Source of the DNA: Pseudomonas sp. BMS12
GTDB taxonomy: Bacteria > Pseudomonadota > Gammaproteobacteria > Pseudomonadales > Pseudomonadaceae
Direction: 5' to 3'
Assembly: GCF_001592875.1 (NCBI RefSeq)
Contig: NZ_LSOF01000016.1
Location: 1-64,000, forward strand
Length of the DNA stretch: 64,000 nucleotides
Below, piece after piece: positions 7,900 through 17,844 of this stretch (position 1 is the first letter of the stretch; each line of letters opens with the position of its first letter). Under the pieces are notes generated by a model. It saw only the letters and a program-made list of their open reading frames with translations. It did no database searches and was not told the DNA's origin. The position numbers and the translations under genes are program-made.

Positions 7900-9828
7900 T
7901 CAGAGGCGGAAACGCCCCATCTGCGAGCCGAGCGCTTCGGTCAGCCCCTGCAGCTTCTGACAGTGTTCGCGACACACGGTGACCTCGCTGGCCGTGGAGT
8001 GCGCCAGATCGGCGATGCCCTGCACGTTGCGGTTGATCTCCTCGGTCACCGAACTCTGTTCCTCGGTGGCCGTGGCGACCTGGTGATTCATGTCGCTCAG
8101 ACGCTCGACCTGATCGGCAATCGACTCCAGCGCCCGCCCGGTACCCTCGCTCGCCTCGACGCCCACACCGGTGGCGCTCTGGCCCGCCTGCATGGAACTG
8201 ACGGCCGCCTCGGCGCCCTGCTTGAGGCGCATGATCATCTGCTGGATTTCGTCGGTGGAGTTCTGTGTGCGGCTGGCCAGGGTGCGCACCTCGTCGGCGA
8301 CCACGGCAAAACCACGGCCCTGCTCGCCGGCGCGCGCGGCCTCGATGGCGGCATTGAGTGCCAGCAGATTGGTCTGCTCGGCGATACCGCGGATCACCGC
8401 CAGCACCTGATCGATGGACGCCACCTGCGCGGCCAGTTCACTGACCGCCTCAGCCGCCGTGCCGATCTCGCCGGACATGCGCTGGATATGCGCGATCGAC
8501 CCGCTGACCTGGGTCCGCGCACCATCGGCCTCATCGCGCGCACTCTGCGACACCTCGGCGGCGGAGCCGGCATTGCGCGCAATTTCCTGCACGGTCAGGC
8601 CCATCTCGTGCACGGCGGTCGCCACCAGATCGGTCATGTCCTGCTGCTGGCCGGAACGCACGGCGGTGTTCTCCACCACCTGGATGACCTGCATCACCGA
8701 CTCGCGCAGGCGCTCGCTGGTGGTCAGCACCTCGCTGATCAGTTGCCGCTGCCCTTCGAGGAAACGGTTGAAGCCGCGCGCCAGGTCACCCAGCTCGTCG
8801 CCGCGTGAATCGTCCAGGCGCCGGGTCAGGTCGCCGCCACCACCGCCGATCTCGACCAGCGCCGCGGTCACCCGCTGGATCGGCCGCACCAGGCCACGCG
8901 CCAGCAATACCACCAGGCCCAGCGACAGCAGCACCACCGCCAGGCCGATCAGGGCGGTGGTCAGCAATGCCTGACGCGCTTCGCCGTAGACCTGCTGCTC
9001 GGGGATCTCGGCGACCAGGCGCCAGTCGATGGACTTGAGCGGCAGGGCCATGGCCAGATAGCCCTCGCCATCGCGTTCGAAACGCAGGCTGTGCCCGGGT
9101 TCGGCGACCAGGCGGCCAGCCGCCTCGGCGCCGACCAGCTGATCGAGGCTGCTCTGATCGCTGAGCTGGGCATCCGGGTGCACCTTGACCTTGCCGCTGC
9201 CATCCACCAGGTAGACGCGCCCGGATTCGCCCAGGCGAAAACCGCGAATCAGCTCGGACATGGCACCCAGGCCCAGGCCCAGGCCGCCGACACCCAGCGT
9301 CTTGCCGCCGGCCTCGATGCGCTGGTTGATGAACAGGGTGGGAATCTTGGTGCTGGAGTCGATGTCGATGTCCAACGAGCGCTGCTTGCCGCTGTCGACG
9401 AAGCCGTAGAACCAGGCGCTGTCCGGGCCACGCGTCAGGGTGCGGTCGAGGCCCTGGTTGGTGATGTAGCTGCCGGACTTCAAGGCGACGATGAAGGTGC
9501 TCAAGGCCCCGCCGGCCACCTTCTCCTGCTGCAGATAGCGGCTCATCGCGTCCAGCTGCGCCGGGTCTTCCCCGGCCGCCAGCCAGTCGGCCACCAGGCT
9601 GTTGCCGGCGATGCCGCGTGCCTGTTCCAGCGGAGTGGCCAGGACCCGTTCGAGATCGTTGCGCACCGCCTCCACCCGGGCCGGCAGCTCGCCATTGACC
9701 AGGTACTGCTCGACCTGCCGATTGGCCACTCCGGAGTAGATGAAGATCACGATCAGGACGCTGACCACCAGCGCCGCGCCCATGCTGAGAATCAATTGCC
9801 AGCGAATGCTGCGCTGCCAGAACTGCAT
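7900..9828 (-). CDS. Methyl-accepting chemotaxis protein, periplasmic Cache-type sensor
   Basis: Transmembrane chemoreceptor of about 642 residues. Layout: a first membrane span near residues 10-32; a periplasmic sensor of about 250 residues resembling a double-Cache domain ([39 protein letters not shown]); a second span near 285-307; a HAMP domain; and a cytoplasmic signalling hairpin with the conserved tip [20 protein letters not shown] and [19 protein letters not shown] codon three codons upstream (9837) is possible, but the AGAGG sequence is correctly spaced only for ATG 9828. It is monocistronic and its ligand cannot be told from sequence. Confidence 0.92.
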   Translation of the reverse strand: MQFWQRSIRWQLILSMGAALVVSVLIVIFIYSGVANRQVEQYLVNGELPARVEAVRNDLERVLATPLEQARGIAGNSLVADWLAAGEDPAQLDAMSRYLQQEKVAGGALSTFIVALKSGSYITNQGLDRTLTRGPDSAWFYGFVDSGKQRSLDIDIDSSTKIPTLFINQRIEAGGKTLGVGGLGLGLGAMSELIRGFRLGESGRVYLVDGSGKVKVHPDAQLSDQSSLDQLVGAEAAGRLVAEPGHSLRFERDGEGYLAMALPLKSIDWRLVAEIPEQQVYGEARQALLTTALIGLAVVLLSLGLVVLLARGLVRPIQRVTAALVEIGGGGGDLTRRLDDSRGDELGDLARGFNRFLEGQRQLISEVLTTSERLRESVMQVIQVVENTAVRSGQQQDMTDLVATAVHEMGLTVQEIARNAGSAAEVSQSARDEADGARTQVSGSIAHIQRMSGEIGTAAEAVSELAAQVASIDQVLAVIRGIAEQTNLLALNAAIEAARAGEQGRGFAVVADEVRTLASRTQNSTDEIQQMIMRLKQGAEAAVSSMQAGQSATGVGVEASEGTGRALESIADQVERLSDMNHQVATATEEQSSVTEEINRNVQGIADLAHSTASEVTVCREHCQKLQGLTEALGSQMGRFRL

Positions 9829-10298
9829 GCGTCTCACCTCTTGTCATATGCGGCTACCGGCCGCCAGGCTGCGAACCACCGGCAGGCGGCCCGATCATGC
9901 GAAAGCAAGGACTACGCCATGGCAGGCGCAGCTCTGGATAGAGCCTCCGAGCCATGCAGAAACAGAATTGCGACCAAAAAATGCGCATAAAAGTCACAAT
10001 GCCGTCACTTTAATGCACACAATTAATTTTGCCGCTATCTATCTCCCCTTCTCTTTCAGTCGGCGCGGTCAGGCCCGTTCTGAAGAACAAGGATAGCCAA
10101 GCGACGGACGGCACCAGCTCACTGCACCTATAATTCGGCGCTTTGCCGGCAGCCAGTGCGGCGACTTCAGGCACTCACAATCGAGTGCCTGGGTTCGCCC
10201 GGCTGGGCGCGTCGACGAGTCGTAGCAGAGCGATAGCAACGACGCCTGGCGCCGAAGCCGAGTATTTGCATTCGCCGAACAGGCCACCAGGAGCCCCC
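9829..10298. other. Intergenic region of 470 bases between divergent genes
   Basis: No convincing gene. It holds the divergent promoters of the chemoreceptor (minus) and the MATE gene (plus). An AT-rich patch at 9960-10040 contains an imperfect palindrome, AAAGTCAC at 9990-9997 against GTCACTTT at 10004-10011. A TATAAT hexamer at 10129-10134 is the best plus-strand -10 candidate but lacks a good -35 partner. Confidence 0.5.
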
Positions 10299-11645
10299 AT
10301 GTCCAAGCTGCTCGAGGCCTGGCGTCACGCCCCGACCCACCGCCGGGTCTGGGCGTTGGCCGCGCCGATGATCCTGTCCAACCTCTCGGTACCGCTGGTG
10401 GCCCTGGTCGACAGCGCTGTGATCGGCCACCTGCCGCACGCTCACCAGCTCGCCGCAGTGGCCGTGGGTGGCAGCCTGTATACCTTGCTGGTGTGGTTGT
10501 TCGGCTTCCTGCGCATGGGCACCACCGGCTTCGCCGCGCAGGCCTGCGGGCGCGACGACGGTGACGCGCTGCGCCTGGTGCTGCTGCAGGGCCTGTTGCT
10601 GGCGGGCGGCCTGGCATTGCTGATGGCCTTGCTGGCACTGCCACTCAGCGACCTGGCGCTGGGTCTGATGCAACCCTCGGCGGCTCTCGACGAGCTGGCC
10701 CGCGCGTACTTCCACACCCGCCTGCTGGGGTTGCCGGCGGCATTGGCCTGCTATGCCCTGATCGGCTGGCTGCTGGGCACGCAGAACGCACGCGGGCCGC
10801 TGGCCATCCTGCTGACCACCAATCTGCTCAACGTGGCACTGGATCTGTGGTTCGTGCTTGGCCTGAACTGGGGCGTACTCGGCGCCGCACGCGCCTCGGT
10901 GATCGCCGAATGGAGCGGCGCCCTACTCGGCCTGGTGCTGGCCTGGCGCGCCCTGCGCCAGCATCCCGGGCACCTGCCGGGTGCAGCCCTGCGCCTGTGG
11001 CGCAACTGGCGGCCGCTGCTGGCAGTGAACCGCGACATCCTCATCCGCACCCTGGCGCTGCAGCTGGTGTTCTTCCTGGTCACGGTGCAGGGCGCCCGCC
11101 TGGGCGATGCCACGGTGGCGGCCAACGCCCTGCTGCTCAATGGCCTGCTACTCACCGCGCACGCCCTGGATGGTCTGGCCCATGCGGTGGAAGCGCTGTG
11201 CGGCCACGCCATCGGTGCCGGCCGACGCGACGAACTGCGCCGCTCACTGGTGGTGGCCGGAGGCTGGTCGCTACTGGCCAGCCTGCTGTTCGCCGCCGCG
11301 TTCCTCATCGCCGGGCACGCCTTCATCGACCTGCAGAGCGATATCACCGCCGTGCGCGCGGTGGCCTACCAGTATCTGCCCTACCTGGCCGTATTGCCCC
11401 TGGTGACAGTGTGGAGCTACCTGCTCGACGGCCTGTTCATCGGCGCCACCCGCGCCCGCGAAATGCGCGATGCCATGCTGTTGAGCCTGATCCTGGTACT
11501 ACCATTGGCCTGGCTGCTGCGCGGCCTGGGTAATCACGGCCTGTGGCTGGCCTTTCTATGTTTTATGCTGATGCGTGGAGTATGCCTGGCCGCTCAGGCC
11601 TGGCGCCTACAACGCCAGAACGCCTGGCTCGCCGGTAACGGCTGA
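10299..11645 (+). CDS. MATE family efflux transporter (DinF-like)
   Basis: Inner-membrane multidrug and toxic-compound extrusion transporter of 448 residues with about twelve hydrophobic segments in two similar halves. Typical motifs are LAAPMILSNLSVPLVALVDS near the N terminus and GFLRMGTTGFAAQA, which places it in the DinF subgroup. The frame is open to 10143, but the start is ATG 10299: it follows CAGGAG, and the upstream extension is hydrophilic with no family match. Transport is presumably cation-coupled; substrate unknown. The GAF-GGDEF gene follows 12 bases downstream with its own Shine-Dalgarno sequence, so the two are probably co-transcribed. Confidence 0.9.
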   Translation: MSKLLEAWRHAPTHRRVWALAAPMILSNLSVPLVALVDSAVIGHLPHAHQLAAVAVGGSLYTLLVWLFGFLRMGTTGFAAQACGRDDGDALRLVLLQGLLLAGGLALLMALLALPLSDLALGLMQPSAALDELARAYFHTRLLGLPAALACYALIGWLLGTQNARGPLAILLTTNLLNVALDLWFVLGLNWGVLGAARASVIAEWSGALLGLVLAWRALRQHPGHLPGAALRLWRNWRPLLAVNRDILIRTLALQLVFFLVTVQGARLGDATVAANALLLNGLLLTAHALDGLAHAVEALCGHAIGAGRRDELRRSLVVAGGWSLLASLLFAAAFLIAGHAFIDLQSDITAVRAVAYQYLPYLAVLPLVTVWSYLLDGLFIGATRAREMRDAMLLSLILVLPLAWLLRGLGNHGLWLAFLCFMLMRGVCLAAQAWRLQRQNAWLAGNG

Positions 11646-11657
11646 TAGGAGAACGAC

Positions 11658-12695
11658 ATGCTCAAGGCCCCCTGCCCCGCCAACGAACCCCAGCGCCTGC
11701 AGGCTCTGGACGAGCTGGAGCTGCTCGACACGCCCGCGGAGCAGTATCTGGATACCCTGGTACGTCTGACCCGCGAACTGTTTCAGGTGGAAACGGTGCT
11801 GATCAGCCTGATCGATCGCGACCGCCAGTGGTTCAAGGCCCGCATCGGCCTGGATCTCGCCGAGACGCCACGCGACATTTCCTTCTGTGGCCACGCGGTA
11901 GCGGCCAGCAGCCTGTTATTGATCGAGGATGCCCGTCAGGACCCGCGCTTCGCCGACAACCCGGTGGTCACCGGCGCGCCCTTCATCCGTTTCTACGCCG
12001 GCCAGCCACTGTACAGCCGCGAGGGCCAGGCCATCGGCACCCTCTGCCTGCTGCACCCCGAGCCAGGCACTCTCTCCCTGCCAGAGCGCCTGCGCCTGCG
12101 TGATCTGGGCACCCTGGCCGAAGGCTATCTACAGCTGCGTGGCCTCAGCCAACAGGCGCAGAAACTGCGCCAGGCGGTCAGCCGCGAGCAGCGCAAGGCC
12201 CTGGTCGACCCGCTGACCCAGCTATGGAACCGCGCCGCCCTCGGCCAGTTCTTCGCCCGCGAGCTGCACGGCGCCCGCGACAACGGGCTGCAACTGGGCG
12301 TGCTGTATGCCGACCTGGACCACTTCAAGCAGATCAATGACCGCTACGGCCACGCCGCCGGCGACCAGGTGCTGTGGCAAAGCGCCCGACGTATGAGCGC
12401 GGCGCTACGCCCCGATGACCTGCTGGTGCGCCTGGGCGGCGAGGAGTTCGTCGCCCTGGTGACGGTGCATGGCCTCGACGAACTGCAGCGCATCGCCGAG
12501 CGCGTGCGCCGCTCCATTGCCGAGACACCGATGCAAGTCGGCGAGCATGCGCCACAGGTCACCCTGAGCATCGGCACCGCGCTGGCCCTGCCTGGCGAGA
12601 ATCAGGCCGCGCTGCTGGAAAGAGCCGACCGCGCGCTCTATCTTGCCAAGCACCAGGGCCGCGACAGAACGGTCCACGCCCCCGACGCCACCTGA
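11658..12695 (+). CDS. GAF-GGDEF diguanylate cyclase
   Basis: Soluble signalling enzyme of 345 residues predicted to make cyclic di-GMP from two GTP. An N-terminal GAF domain spans about residues 20-160 (ISLIDRDRQWFKARIGLD, DISFCGHAV). A GGDEF domain spans about 175-340 with an intact active site GGEEF and an intact allosteric inhibitory site RPDD five residues before it, so product inhibition is expected. No membrane segment is seen. AGGAG precedes ATG 11658. It lies between the MATE gene and the DUF2214 gene with 11-12 base gaps, suggesting a three-gene transcript. The GAF ligand is unknown. Confidence 0.92.
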   Translation: MLKAPCPANEPQRLQALDELELLDTPAEQYLDTLVRLTRELFQVETVLISLIDRDRQWFKARIGLDLAETPRDISFCGHAVAASSLLLIEDARQDPRFADNPVVTGAPFIRFYAGQPLYSREGQAIGTLCLLHPEPGTLSLPERLRLRDLGTLAEGYLQLRGLSQQAQKLRQAVSREQRKALVDPLTQLWNRAALGQFFARELHGARDNGLQLGVLYADLDHFKQINDRYGHAAGDQVLWQSARRMSAALRPDDLLVRLGGEEFVALVTVHGLDELQRIAERVRRSIAETPMQVGEHAPQVTLSIGTALALPGENQAALLERADRALYLAKHQGRDRTVHAPDAT

Positions 12696-12706
12696 GGAGA
12701 CTGTCC

Positions 12707-13165
12707 ATGGCCGACGCCATCGCCGCCAGCCTGCACTTCCTGTCGATCTTCGTGCTGTTCGCCCTGCTCACCGCCGAACATGTACTGTTCAAGCCCGACC
12801 TGGATGCCAATACGGCCCGGCGCCTGATGCGTATCGACATCGCCTATGGCATCAGCGCCGGCCTGGTGCTGGCCACCGGCCTGGCGCGGGTGCTGTGGTA
12901 CGGCAAGGGCCTGGACTACTACCTGCACAACTACTTGTTCCACGCCAAGGTCAGCCTGTTCATTCTCATCGGCCTGATCTCCATCGTACCGACCCTGACC
13001 TTCTTCAACTGGCGCAACGACCTGCTCGCCGGCAAGGCGCCCAGCATCAGCCCGGCCACGGCCCGCCGCACCATCATGGTGATCCGCCTGGAGCTGCTGT
13101 TGCTGATCTGCCTGCCGTTGCTCGCCAGCCTGATGGCGCGCGGCCAGGGCATGTTTGGCGGGTAA
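12707..13165 (+). CDS. DUF2214 family membrane protein
   Basis: Inner-membrane protein of 152 residues with four predicted spans: about residues 8-25, 45-65, 82-102 and 125-145. The first carries a conserved His in the SLHFLSIF region, and LFHAKVSLFILIGL lies in the third. The pattern fits the DUF2214 family, whose function is unknown. GAGGAG precedes ATG 12707 and the start is 11 bases after the cyclase stop. It is the last gene of its transcript, followed by a REP pair and a bidirectional terminator facing speA. From memory, a DUF2214-type gene also sits next to speA in P. aeruginosa. Confidence 0.85.
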   Translation: MADAIAASLHFLSIFVLFALLTAEHVLFKPDLDANTARRLMRIDIAYGISAGLVLATGLARVLWYGKGLDYYLHNYLFHAKVSLFILIGLISIVPTLTFFNWRNDLLAGKAPSISPATARRTIMVIRLELLLLICLPLLASLMARGQGMFGG

Positions 13166-13188
13166 ACCGATAGCCATACCCTGCGCCT

Positions 13189-13250
13189 GTAGGAGCGACT
13201 TCAGTCGCGATACTGCTTCAGGCAACCCCCAATCGCGGCTGAAGCGAAGT
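13189..13250. repeat. REP-like inverted pair
   Basis: GTAGGAGCGACTTCAGTCGC at 13190 and, after a spacer, an inverted degenerate partner starting ATCGCGGCTGAAGCG at 13231. This is the common Pseudomonas GTAGGAGCG-type REP family. Confidence 0.75.
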
Positions 13251-13275
13251 GCCGCCCAGCCTTCTGCGTCATATG

Positions 13276-13303
13276 AAAAAGCCCGCGTGATGCGGGCTTT
13301 TTT
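13276..13303. terminator. Bidirectional rho-independent terminator
   Basis: Perfect arms AAAAAGCCCGC/GCGGGCTTTTT around a 5-base loop, with U-runs in both directions. It lies between the convergent DUF2214 and speA genes and should serve both. Confidence 0.93.
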
Positions 13304-13319
13304 CAGGGCTGAAACCAAC

Positions 13320-15233
13320 TCAGCTGGACAGGTAGGACGAGCGCGTCAGACCCAGGCGCAGGGCGTCGAGGTACTGGGTACGCTCGGCAGCGCTGAGCTT
13401 GGCCCCGGCCACCTTGTCGCGGTAGTAGGTCATCAGCTCCTCGGGCGACAGGTGCACGTAGCGCAGCATGTCCTCGATGGTGTCGTGAGTCTCGATACCG
13501 GTGTGGTAGGCGGTGCCATCCGGACGCTGATGGATGTTCACCGAGTCGGTGTCGCCGAACAGGTTGTGCATGTCGCCGAGGATTTCCTGGTAGGCGCCCA
13601 CCAAAAATACGCCCAGCACATAGTCCTCGCCCTCGCGCACCTCATGCACCGGCAGACTGGTCTCGATCGACTGCTCGTCGACGTACTGACGGATCTTGCC
13701 GTCGGAGTCGCAGGTCAGGTCCTGCAGCACAGCGCGGCGCAGCGGCTCTTCTTCCAGGCGGGTCAGCGGCAGGATCGGCAGGATCTGGCCGATGGCCCAG
13801 GTGTCCGGCAGGCTCTGGAATACCGAGAAGTTGCAGATGTACTTGTCTGCCATCTTGTCGTTGAGCTCGTCGAGCAGTGCGCGGTGCGAACGCTGACGCG
13901 CCTTGAGCTGGTTGTGCAGGCGGCGGCAGATGGCGAAATAGCACTGCTCGGCCAGCGCCTTCTCGGCCAGCGACAGTTTGCCCGCCGAATACTGCGCGGC
14001 CACTTCCTCGATGTAGTGAGTCGCGCGCCAGTAGCTCTCGGCGACCATTTCCGGGTCGGTGTCACCGAGCAGCTCGATCAGCGCCTGCAGCACTTCCGGC
14101 TGCTCGACGGCCGGATCGATCTGCGGCACCTCATCGTTGTGCTTCTCCACATCGGTCACCTGCACCACCAGCACCGCATGGTGCGCGGTCATCGCCCGGC
14201 CACTCTCGGAGAAAATGTGCGGGTGCGGGATGTCCTGGCGGTCGCAGAACTCCTTGAGCATGTCGACCACCGCATCGGCGTAGTCGGCCATGTCGTAATT
14301 GATCGAGCTGGCGCTGCGCGAGTGGGTGCCGTCGTAGTCCACACCCAGCCCGCCGCCGACGTCGATGTGATCGACCGGCAGGCCGAGGGCGCGCAGTTCG
14401 CCGTAGTAGCGGATGGCCTCGCGGAAGCCCTTGCGGTAGTCGGCGATGTTGGCGATCTGCGAACCCATGTGGAAGTGCAGCAGGCGGATGCCCTGATCCA
14501 GGCCGGCCTCCTTGAAGCGCTCGACCACGGCCAGGATCTGCGCGGCGGAGAGGCCGAACTTGGACTTCTCACCGCCGGTGTCGGCCCACTTGGAGGACGC
14601 CAGCGAGGACAGACGCACGCGCAGACCGATCTGCGGGGCGACCTTGAGCTCGGCCGCCACGTCGATGACGAACTGCACCTCGGATTCCTTCTCGATCACG
14701 ATGAACACGTTGTGACCGAGCTTCTGCCCCATCAGCGCCAGGCGGATGAACTCGCGATCCTTGTAGCCGTTGCAGACGATGGTGCCGCCCTTCGGCGCCA
14801 GCGCCAGCACGGCCATCAGCTCGGGCTTGGAGCCGGCCTCCAGGCCGATGGAGACGTCCTGGGTGGCGATGATGTTCTCCACCACCGCTTCCTGCTGGTT
14901 GACCTTGATCGGGTACAGCGCGGTGTAGCGATTACCGTATTCGAGACGCGCGATGCTGGCGTCGAAGGCGCTGGTCAGCTGGCGCACGCGGTACTGCAGG
15001 ATGTCCGGGAAACGCACCAGCAGCGGCAGCGACAGGCCGCTCTCGCGCAGGCCGTCGAGCTGGCCGTAAAGATCGATCGGCGCGCTGTCCGGACCATTGG
15101 GACGCACCTCGACGCGGCCCTCGTCATTGATCGAGAAGAAGCCGGCGCCCCAGTGGCGAATGCCGTACACACTGCGGCTGTCCGCAACTGTCCACTGGCT
15201 GCCGTCGTCTTTGCGTGTGCGTCTTGCGGCCAT
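13320..15233 (-). CDS. speA: Biosynthetic arginine decarboxylase
   Basis: PLP enzyme of 637 residues that converts arginine to agmatine, the first step of the agmatine route to putrescine and spermidine. The fold-III (alanine-racemase-like) barrel carries the PLP lysine in YPIKVNQ (Lys110). [25 protein letters not shown] and [12 protein letters not shown] mark the barrel. The C-terminal domain has the [17 protein letters not shown] and CDSDGKI stretches expected of SpeA. Length is that of the family. It is transcribed away from yciH's 3' end by a 120-base gap, and ends at the shared terminator. The long plus-strand reading frame opposite it is a GC artefact. Confidence 0.97.
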   Translation of the reverse strand: MAARRTRKDDGSQWTVADSRSVYGIRHWGAGFFSINDEGRVEVRPNGPDSAPIDLYGQLDGLRESGLSLPLLVRFPDILQYRVRQLTSAFDASIARLEYGNRYTALYPIKVNQQEAVVENIIATQDVSIGLEAGSKPELMAVLALAPKGGTIVCNGYKDREFIRLALMGQKLGHNVFIVIEKESEVQFVIDVAAELKVAPQIGLRVRLSSLASSKWADTGGEKSKFGLSAAQILAVVERFKEAGLDQGIRLLHFHMGSQIANIADYRKGFREAIRYYGELRALGLPVDHIDVGGGLGVDYDGTHSRSASSINYDMADYADAVVDMLKEFCDRQDIPHPHIFSESGRAMTAHHAVLVVQVTDVEKHNDEVPQIDPAVEQPEVLQALIELLGDTDPEMVAESYWRATHYIEEVAAQYSAGKLSLAEKALAEQCYFAICRRLHNQLKARQRSHRALLDELNDKMADKYICNFSVFQSLPDTWAIGQILPILPLTRLEEEPLRRAVLQDLTCDSDGKIRQYVDEQSIETSLPVHEVREGEDYVLGVFLVGAYQEILGDMHNLFGDTDSVNIHQRPDGTAYHTGIETHDTIEDMLRYVHLSPEELMTYYRDKVAGAKLSAAERTQYLDALRLGLTRSSYLSS

Positions 15234-15353
15234 CGAGGTCTCCCTGTAGCGAGGTAAAGGCTGCCGCCCATGGGGCCGCAGGTGTAAGCCATGGATATGA
15301 CGATTGCAGGTGCATGGACTGCACCTGCCTGGAAGAAGTTTAGAAGAGCCGGC

Positions 15354-15725
15354 TCAACCGCCGGATTTCTTGGCCTTGAAGCCGCGCTTGGTGAGTTCTT
15401 CGAGAAGCAGTTCGACCATGTCGCCCTGGATCTCGATGACACCGTCCTTGAGCCCGCCACCGCAACCACAGCGCTTCTTCAGCGCGCTGGCCAGCTCTTT
15501 TAGCTCGGCCTCGGCCAGCGGCACGCCGGTCACGGTGGTGACGGTCTTGCCGCCACGGCCCTTGGTTTCCCGGCGCACACGGGCGATGCCGTCGCCTTCG
15601 GGAATAAAGGTCTTCTTGCAGATGCAGGCGTCCACCGGCTGGCTGCAATCGGGGCAGTGCCGACCACTGTCGGTGGAATAGACGAGACCGCCCAGGGCGG
15701 ATAACGACGAAGCTTTCTTGACCAC
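15354..15725 (-). CDS. yciH: SUI1/YciH family translation initiation-like factor
   Basis: A 123-residue homologue of eukaryotic eIF1/SUI1. The N-terminal part carries two CxxC-type pairs (CPDCSQPVDACIC) that could bind zinc. The SUI1 domain covers residues 50-120, with the basic GRGGKTVTTVTGV loop, CGCGGGLKDGVIEIQGD and the final LLLEELTKRGFKAKKSGG. E. coli YciH influences initiation fidelity on the small ribosomal subunit and acts as a stress-time translation inhibitor; the same is inferred here. It lies upstream of speA on the same strand. Two palindromes in its upstream region are listed separately. Confidence 0.93.
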   Translation of the reverse strand: MVKKASSLSALGGLVYSTDSGRHCPDCSQPVDACICKKTFIPEGDGIARVRRETKGRGGKTVTTVTGVPLAEAELKELASALKKRCGCGGGLKDGVIEIQGDMVELLLEELTKRGFKAKKSGG

Positions 15726-15758
15726 CGGCTTGTCCTCGTAGGGGTCAGGATAGCGACT

Positions 15759-15776
15759 GGCTGAACAGGTTCAGCC
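15759..15776. promoter_or_regulatory. Perfect 18-bp palindrome upstream of yciH
   Basis: GGCTGAAC-AG-GTTCAGCC, 34 bases before the yciH start codon. The position suits an operator or 5'-UTR hairpin; no regulator is assigned. Confidence 0.45.
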
Positions 15777-15901
15777 GCGAGGCCCCACTCAGGCAGGGGC
15801 AGCGCTACCGGGCTGGCACCCGGGTTCAGAGGGGGCGCAGTGTAAGGGCAAATTCCCTTCGTGCTAAGTGCGAAATTGCGCCATTGGCCGATGGATTGGC
15901 G

Positions 15902-15927
15902 ACCTTGTGCGCCATCGTGCACAAGGT
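15902..15927. promoter_or_regulatory. Inverted repeat ACCTTGTGC/GCACAAGGT
   Basis: Perfect 9-bp arms around an 8-base spacer, followed by two more GCACAA-like or GTGCAA-like copies up to 15946. It sits in the 292-base gap between the Nudix stop and the yciH start; otherwise that gap shows nothing recognisable. Confidence 0.4.
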
Positions 15928-16017
15928 GCAAGGGAATACTGCACAAAGCCACGCCCGGCGCGGGCTCCGCACTCCCCGGAGAGGCCCGGATGAATCAAGG
16001 AACCTCCCCCCTTTCGT

Positions 16018-16554
16018 CTATGACCGGGCAGCCAGGTACATGCGCAGCGCCTGCAACGAGTCCGGGCAGTAGGGTTGCGTCGCCGCTTCGGCCAGGGCCT
16101 GCTCGGGCGTCATGAAACGCGCAGCCATCACCTCTTCCGGCTGCAGCACCAGCGGCGCATCGGAGACCGCCGCAAACACTGCACACCACAGGCGGTTGTC
16201 CGGCTGGTCGAAGAAGAAACGCCCCTGCTCGTGCAGCGCCACCCCGGCGATGCCGAGTTCCTCATGCAACTCGCGCGCGGCGGACTCGGCATAGCTCTCG
16301 CCCGCGCCGACCATGCCGCCGGCGGCCACGTCCCAGTAACCCGGGTAGATGGCCTTGCTCAGGGTACGCCGGTGCACGCACAGCTCGCCGGCGGAGTTGA
16401 ACAGCAGGATGAACGTGCCGCGGCCGATCAGCCCGCGCTGACGCAGTTCAGCACGCGGCAAGGCGCCAAGAAGCTGATCCTGCTCGTCGACCCAGGCGAT
16501 GCGCTCGACATCCGAGGCGGCACGGTGCGCCGCCTCGCGTTCGCTGATCACCAT
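16018..16554 (-). CDS. Nudix hydrolase (YfcD-like)
   Basis: A 178-residue Nudix-fold pyrophosphatase, probably acting on a nucleoside diphosphate-linked substrate. The Nudix box is complete: GMVGAGESYAESAARELHEELGI matches the G-x5-E-x7-RE-U-x-EE-x-G-U consensus. The N-terminal part (WVDEQDQLLGALPRAELRQRGL and RGTFILLFNSAGELCVHRR) resembles YfcD/isopentenyl-diphosphate-isomerase-type Nudix proteins. The start is ATG 16554, which overlaps the stop of the upstream DUF2333 gene as TGATG, so the two are translationally coupled. The frame is open further upstream, but that part is DUF2333 coding sequence. Substrate unknown. Confidence 0.92.
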   Translation of the reverse strand: MVISEREAAHRAASDVERIAWVDEQDQLLGALPRAELRQRGLIGRGTFILLFNSAGELCVHRRTLSKAIYPGYWDVAAGGMVGAGESYAESAARELHEELGIAGVALHEQGRFFFDQPDNRLWCAVFAAVSDAPLVLQPEEVMAARFMTPEQALAEAATQPYCPDSLQALRMYLAARS

Positions 16555-17624
16555 CAGCCCTGGCTCAGCAGGGTACGCAGGTCGATGATCGCGGCGTTGG
16601 CGCGGGAAATGTAGTTGGCCATCACCAGCGAGTGGTTGGCCAGCACGCCATAGCCGCTGCCGTTGAGCACCATCGGGCTCCACAGCGGCTCCTGTGCCGC
16701 TTCCAGCTCGCGGATGATCTGCCGCACGCTGACGGTGGCGTTCTTCTTCGCCAGCACATCGGCGAAATCCACCTCGATGGCGCGCAGCATGTGCGACAGG
16801 GCCCAGGCCTGGCCACGGGCCTCGTAGAACACGTTGTCGATCTGCAGCCAGGGGGTCTTCACCTCCTCCTCGCGCACCGGCAGGCTGTCACCGACGACGA
16901 CCTTGCTGTCATCCTGCACGTCGGTATTCAGACGCACCCGGCCGACGCTGGCGGACAGCCGCTGGGACAGGGAGCCAAGGCGAGTGGCGACATCGCCCAG
17001 CCAGTTATTGAGATTGTCGGCGCGGGTATAGAACTGCGCATTGGGCTGGCCCGGATCGGCCAGGCGCGCCAGGTAACGGTCCAGCGACTTGATGCCTTCC
17101 TGGTATTCGGCCTCGGAGGCCGGCAGCGCCCAGCTCTTGTTGTCGAAGTTGAAGCGCGGCTCGGCCTTGGCCAGATCCGGGTCCTCGGTGGACTGCGACT
17201 GCGAGCGGGCAAAGTCCTTGCGCATGGCCCGGGACAGGTCACGCACCTGCACCAGCACGCCGTACTCCCAGGACGGCATGTTGTCCAACCACAGGCCGGG
17301 AGGAGCGATATCGTTGGACAGGTAGCCGCCGGGCTTATTCAGTAGGGTGCTGGCAACCTGCTTCAGGGTTTCCACGGTGGTGTAGCCGCTGACCAGCTTG
17401 CGCTGGGCCTGCTCTGCCGCAGCCTGGGCCTGCTGCTGTACCGGGAACAACTCGGGCTCCTGGCTCCAGTACCAGCCCACCAGCAACGCCGCCAACAGGT
17501 AGAGCCCGACCAAGCCGCCCAGCACGCGGCTGAACCAGCGGTTCCCGAAGTAACTGCGCGCATCGTCTACCCGATCATCGACGTTGCCTTTCAGCTCGTC
17601 TGCACTCTTCTTCCAATCCAACAT
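16554..17624 (-). CDS. DUF2333 family inner-membrane protein
   Basis: Protein of 356 residues with one membrane span near residues 36-55 (VLGGLVGLYLLAALLVGWYW), a short cytoplasmic N terminus and a large periplasmic domain rich in helices. The sequence fits DUF2333, a family of unknown function. ATG 17624 has AAGGA eight bases upstream. A TTG six codons earlier (17642) overlaps that Shine-Dalgarno region and is less likely. It is coupled to the Nudix gene by a TGATG junction. It is transcribed divergently from gcbA across about 220 bases with no recognised operator. Function cannot be given. Confidence 0.88.
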   Translation of the reverse strand: MLDWKKSADELKGNVDDRVDDARSYFGNRWFSRVLGGLVGLYLLAALLVGWYWSQEPELFPVQQQAQAAAEQAQRKLVSGYTTVETLKQVASTLLNKPGGYLSNDIAPPGLWLDNMPSWEYGVLVQVRDLSRAMRKDFARSQSQSTEDPDLAKAEPRFNFDNKSWALPASEAEYQEGIKSLDRYLARLADPGQPNAQFYTRADNLNNWLGDVATRLGSLSQRLSASVGRVRLNTDVQDDSKVVVGDSLPVREEEVKTPWLQIDNVFYEARGQAWALSHMLRAIEVDFADVLAKKNATVSVRQIIRELEAAQEPLWSPMVLNGSGYGVLANHSLVMANYISRANAAIIDLRTLLSQG

Positions 17625-17844
17625 GGTCTTGTCCTTGCTCAACGCATTGAATCATTCGACCCTGTCCAGGGCCGATCGGTGCCCAGCACTATAAGTGAAG
17701 CGCAGGAACGTCGCAGTGACGGAATGGTCCGACATAGGGCAAAGCCGCCAAATGCTGGGAACTTGACGCCAATTGACCGATGGTTGTAGTGCGGAACCTC
17801 TCCAGTGGTAGCATGAGGCCATCATCGGCCCACAAGGCCAACCC

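Noticed and set aside
13155..15257. 700-codon open frame opposite speA
   Set aside because: Antisense shadow of a well-recognised arginine decarboxylase; no ribosome-binding site or family features.
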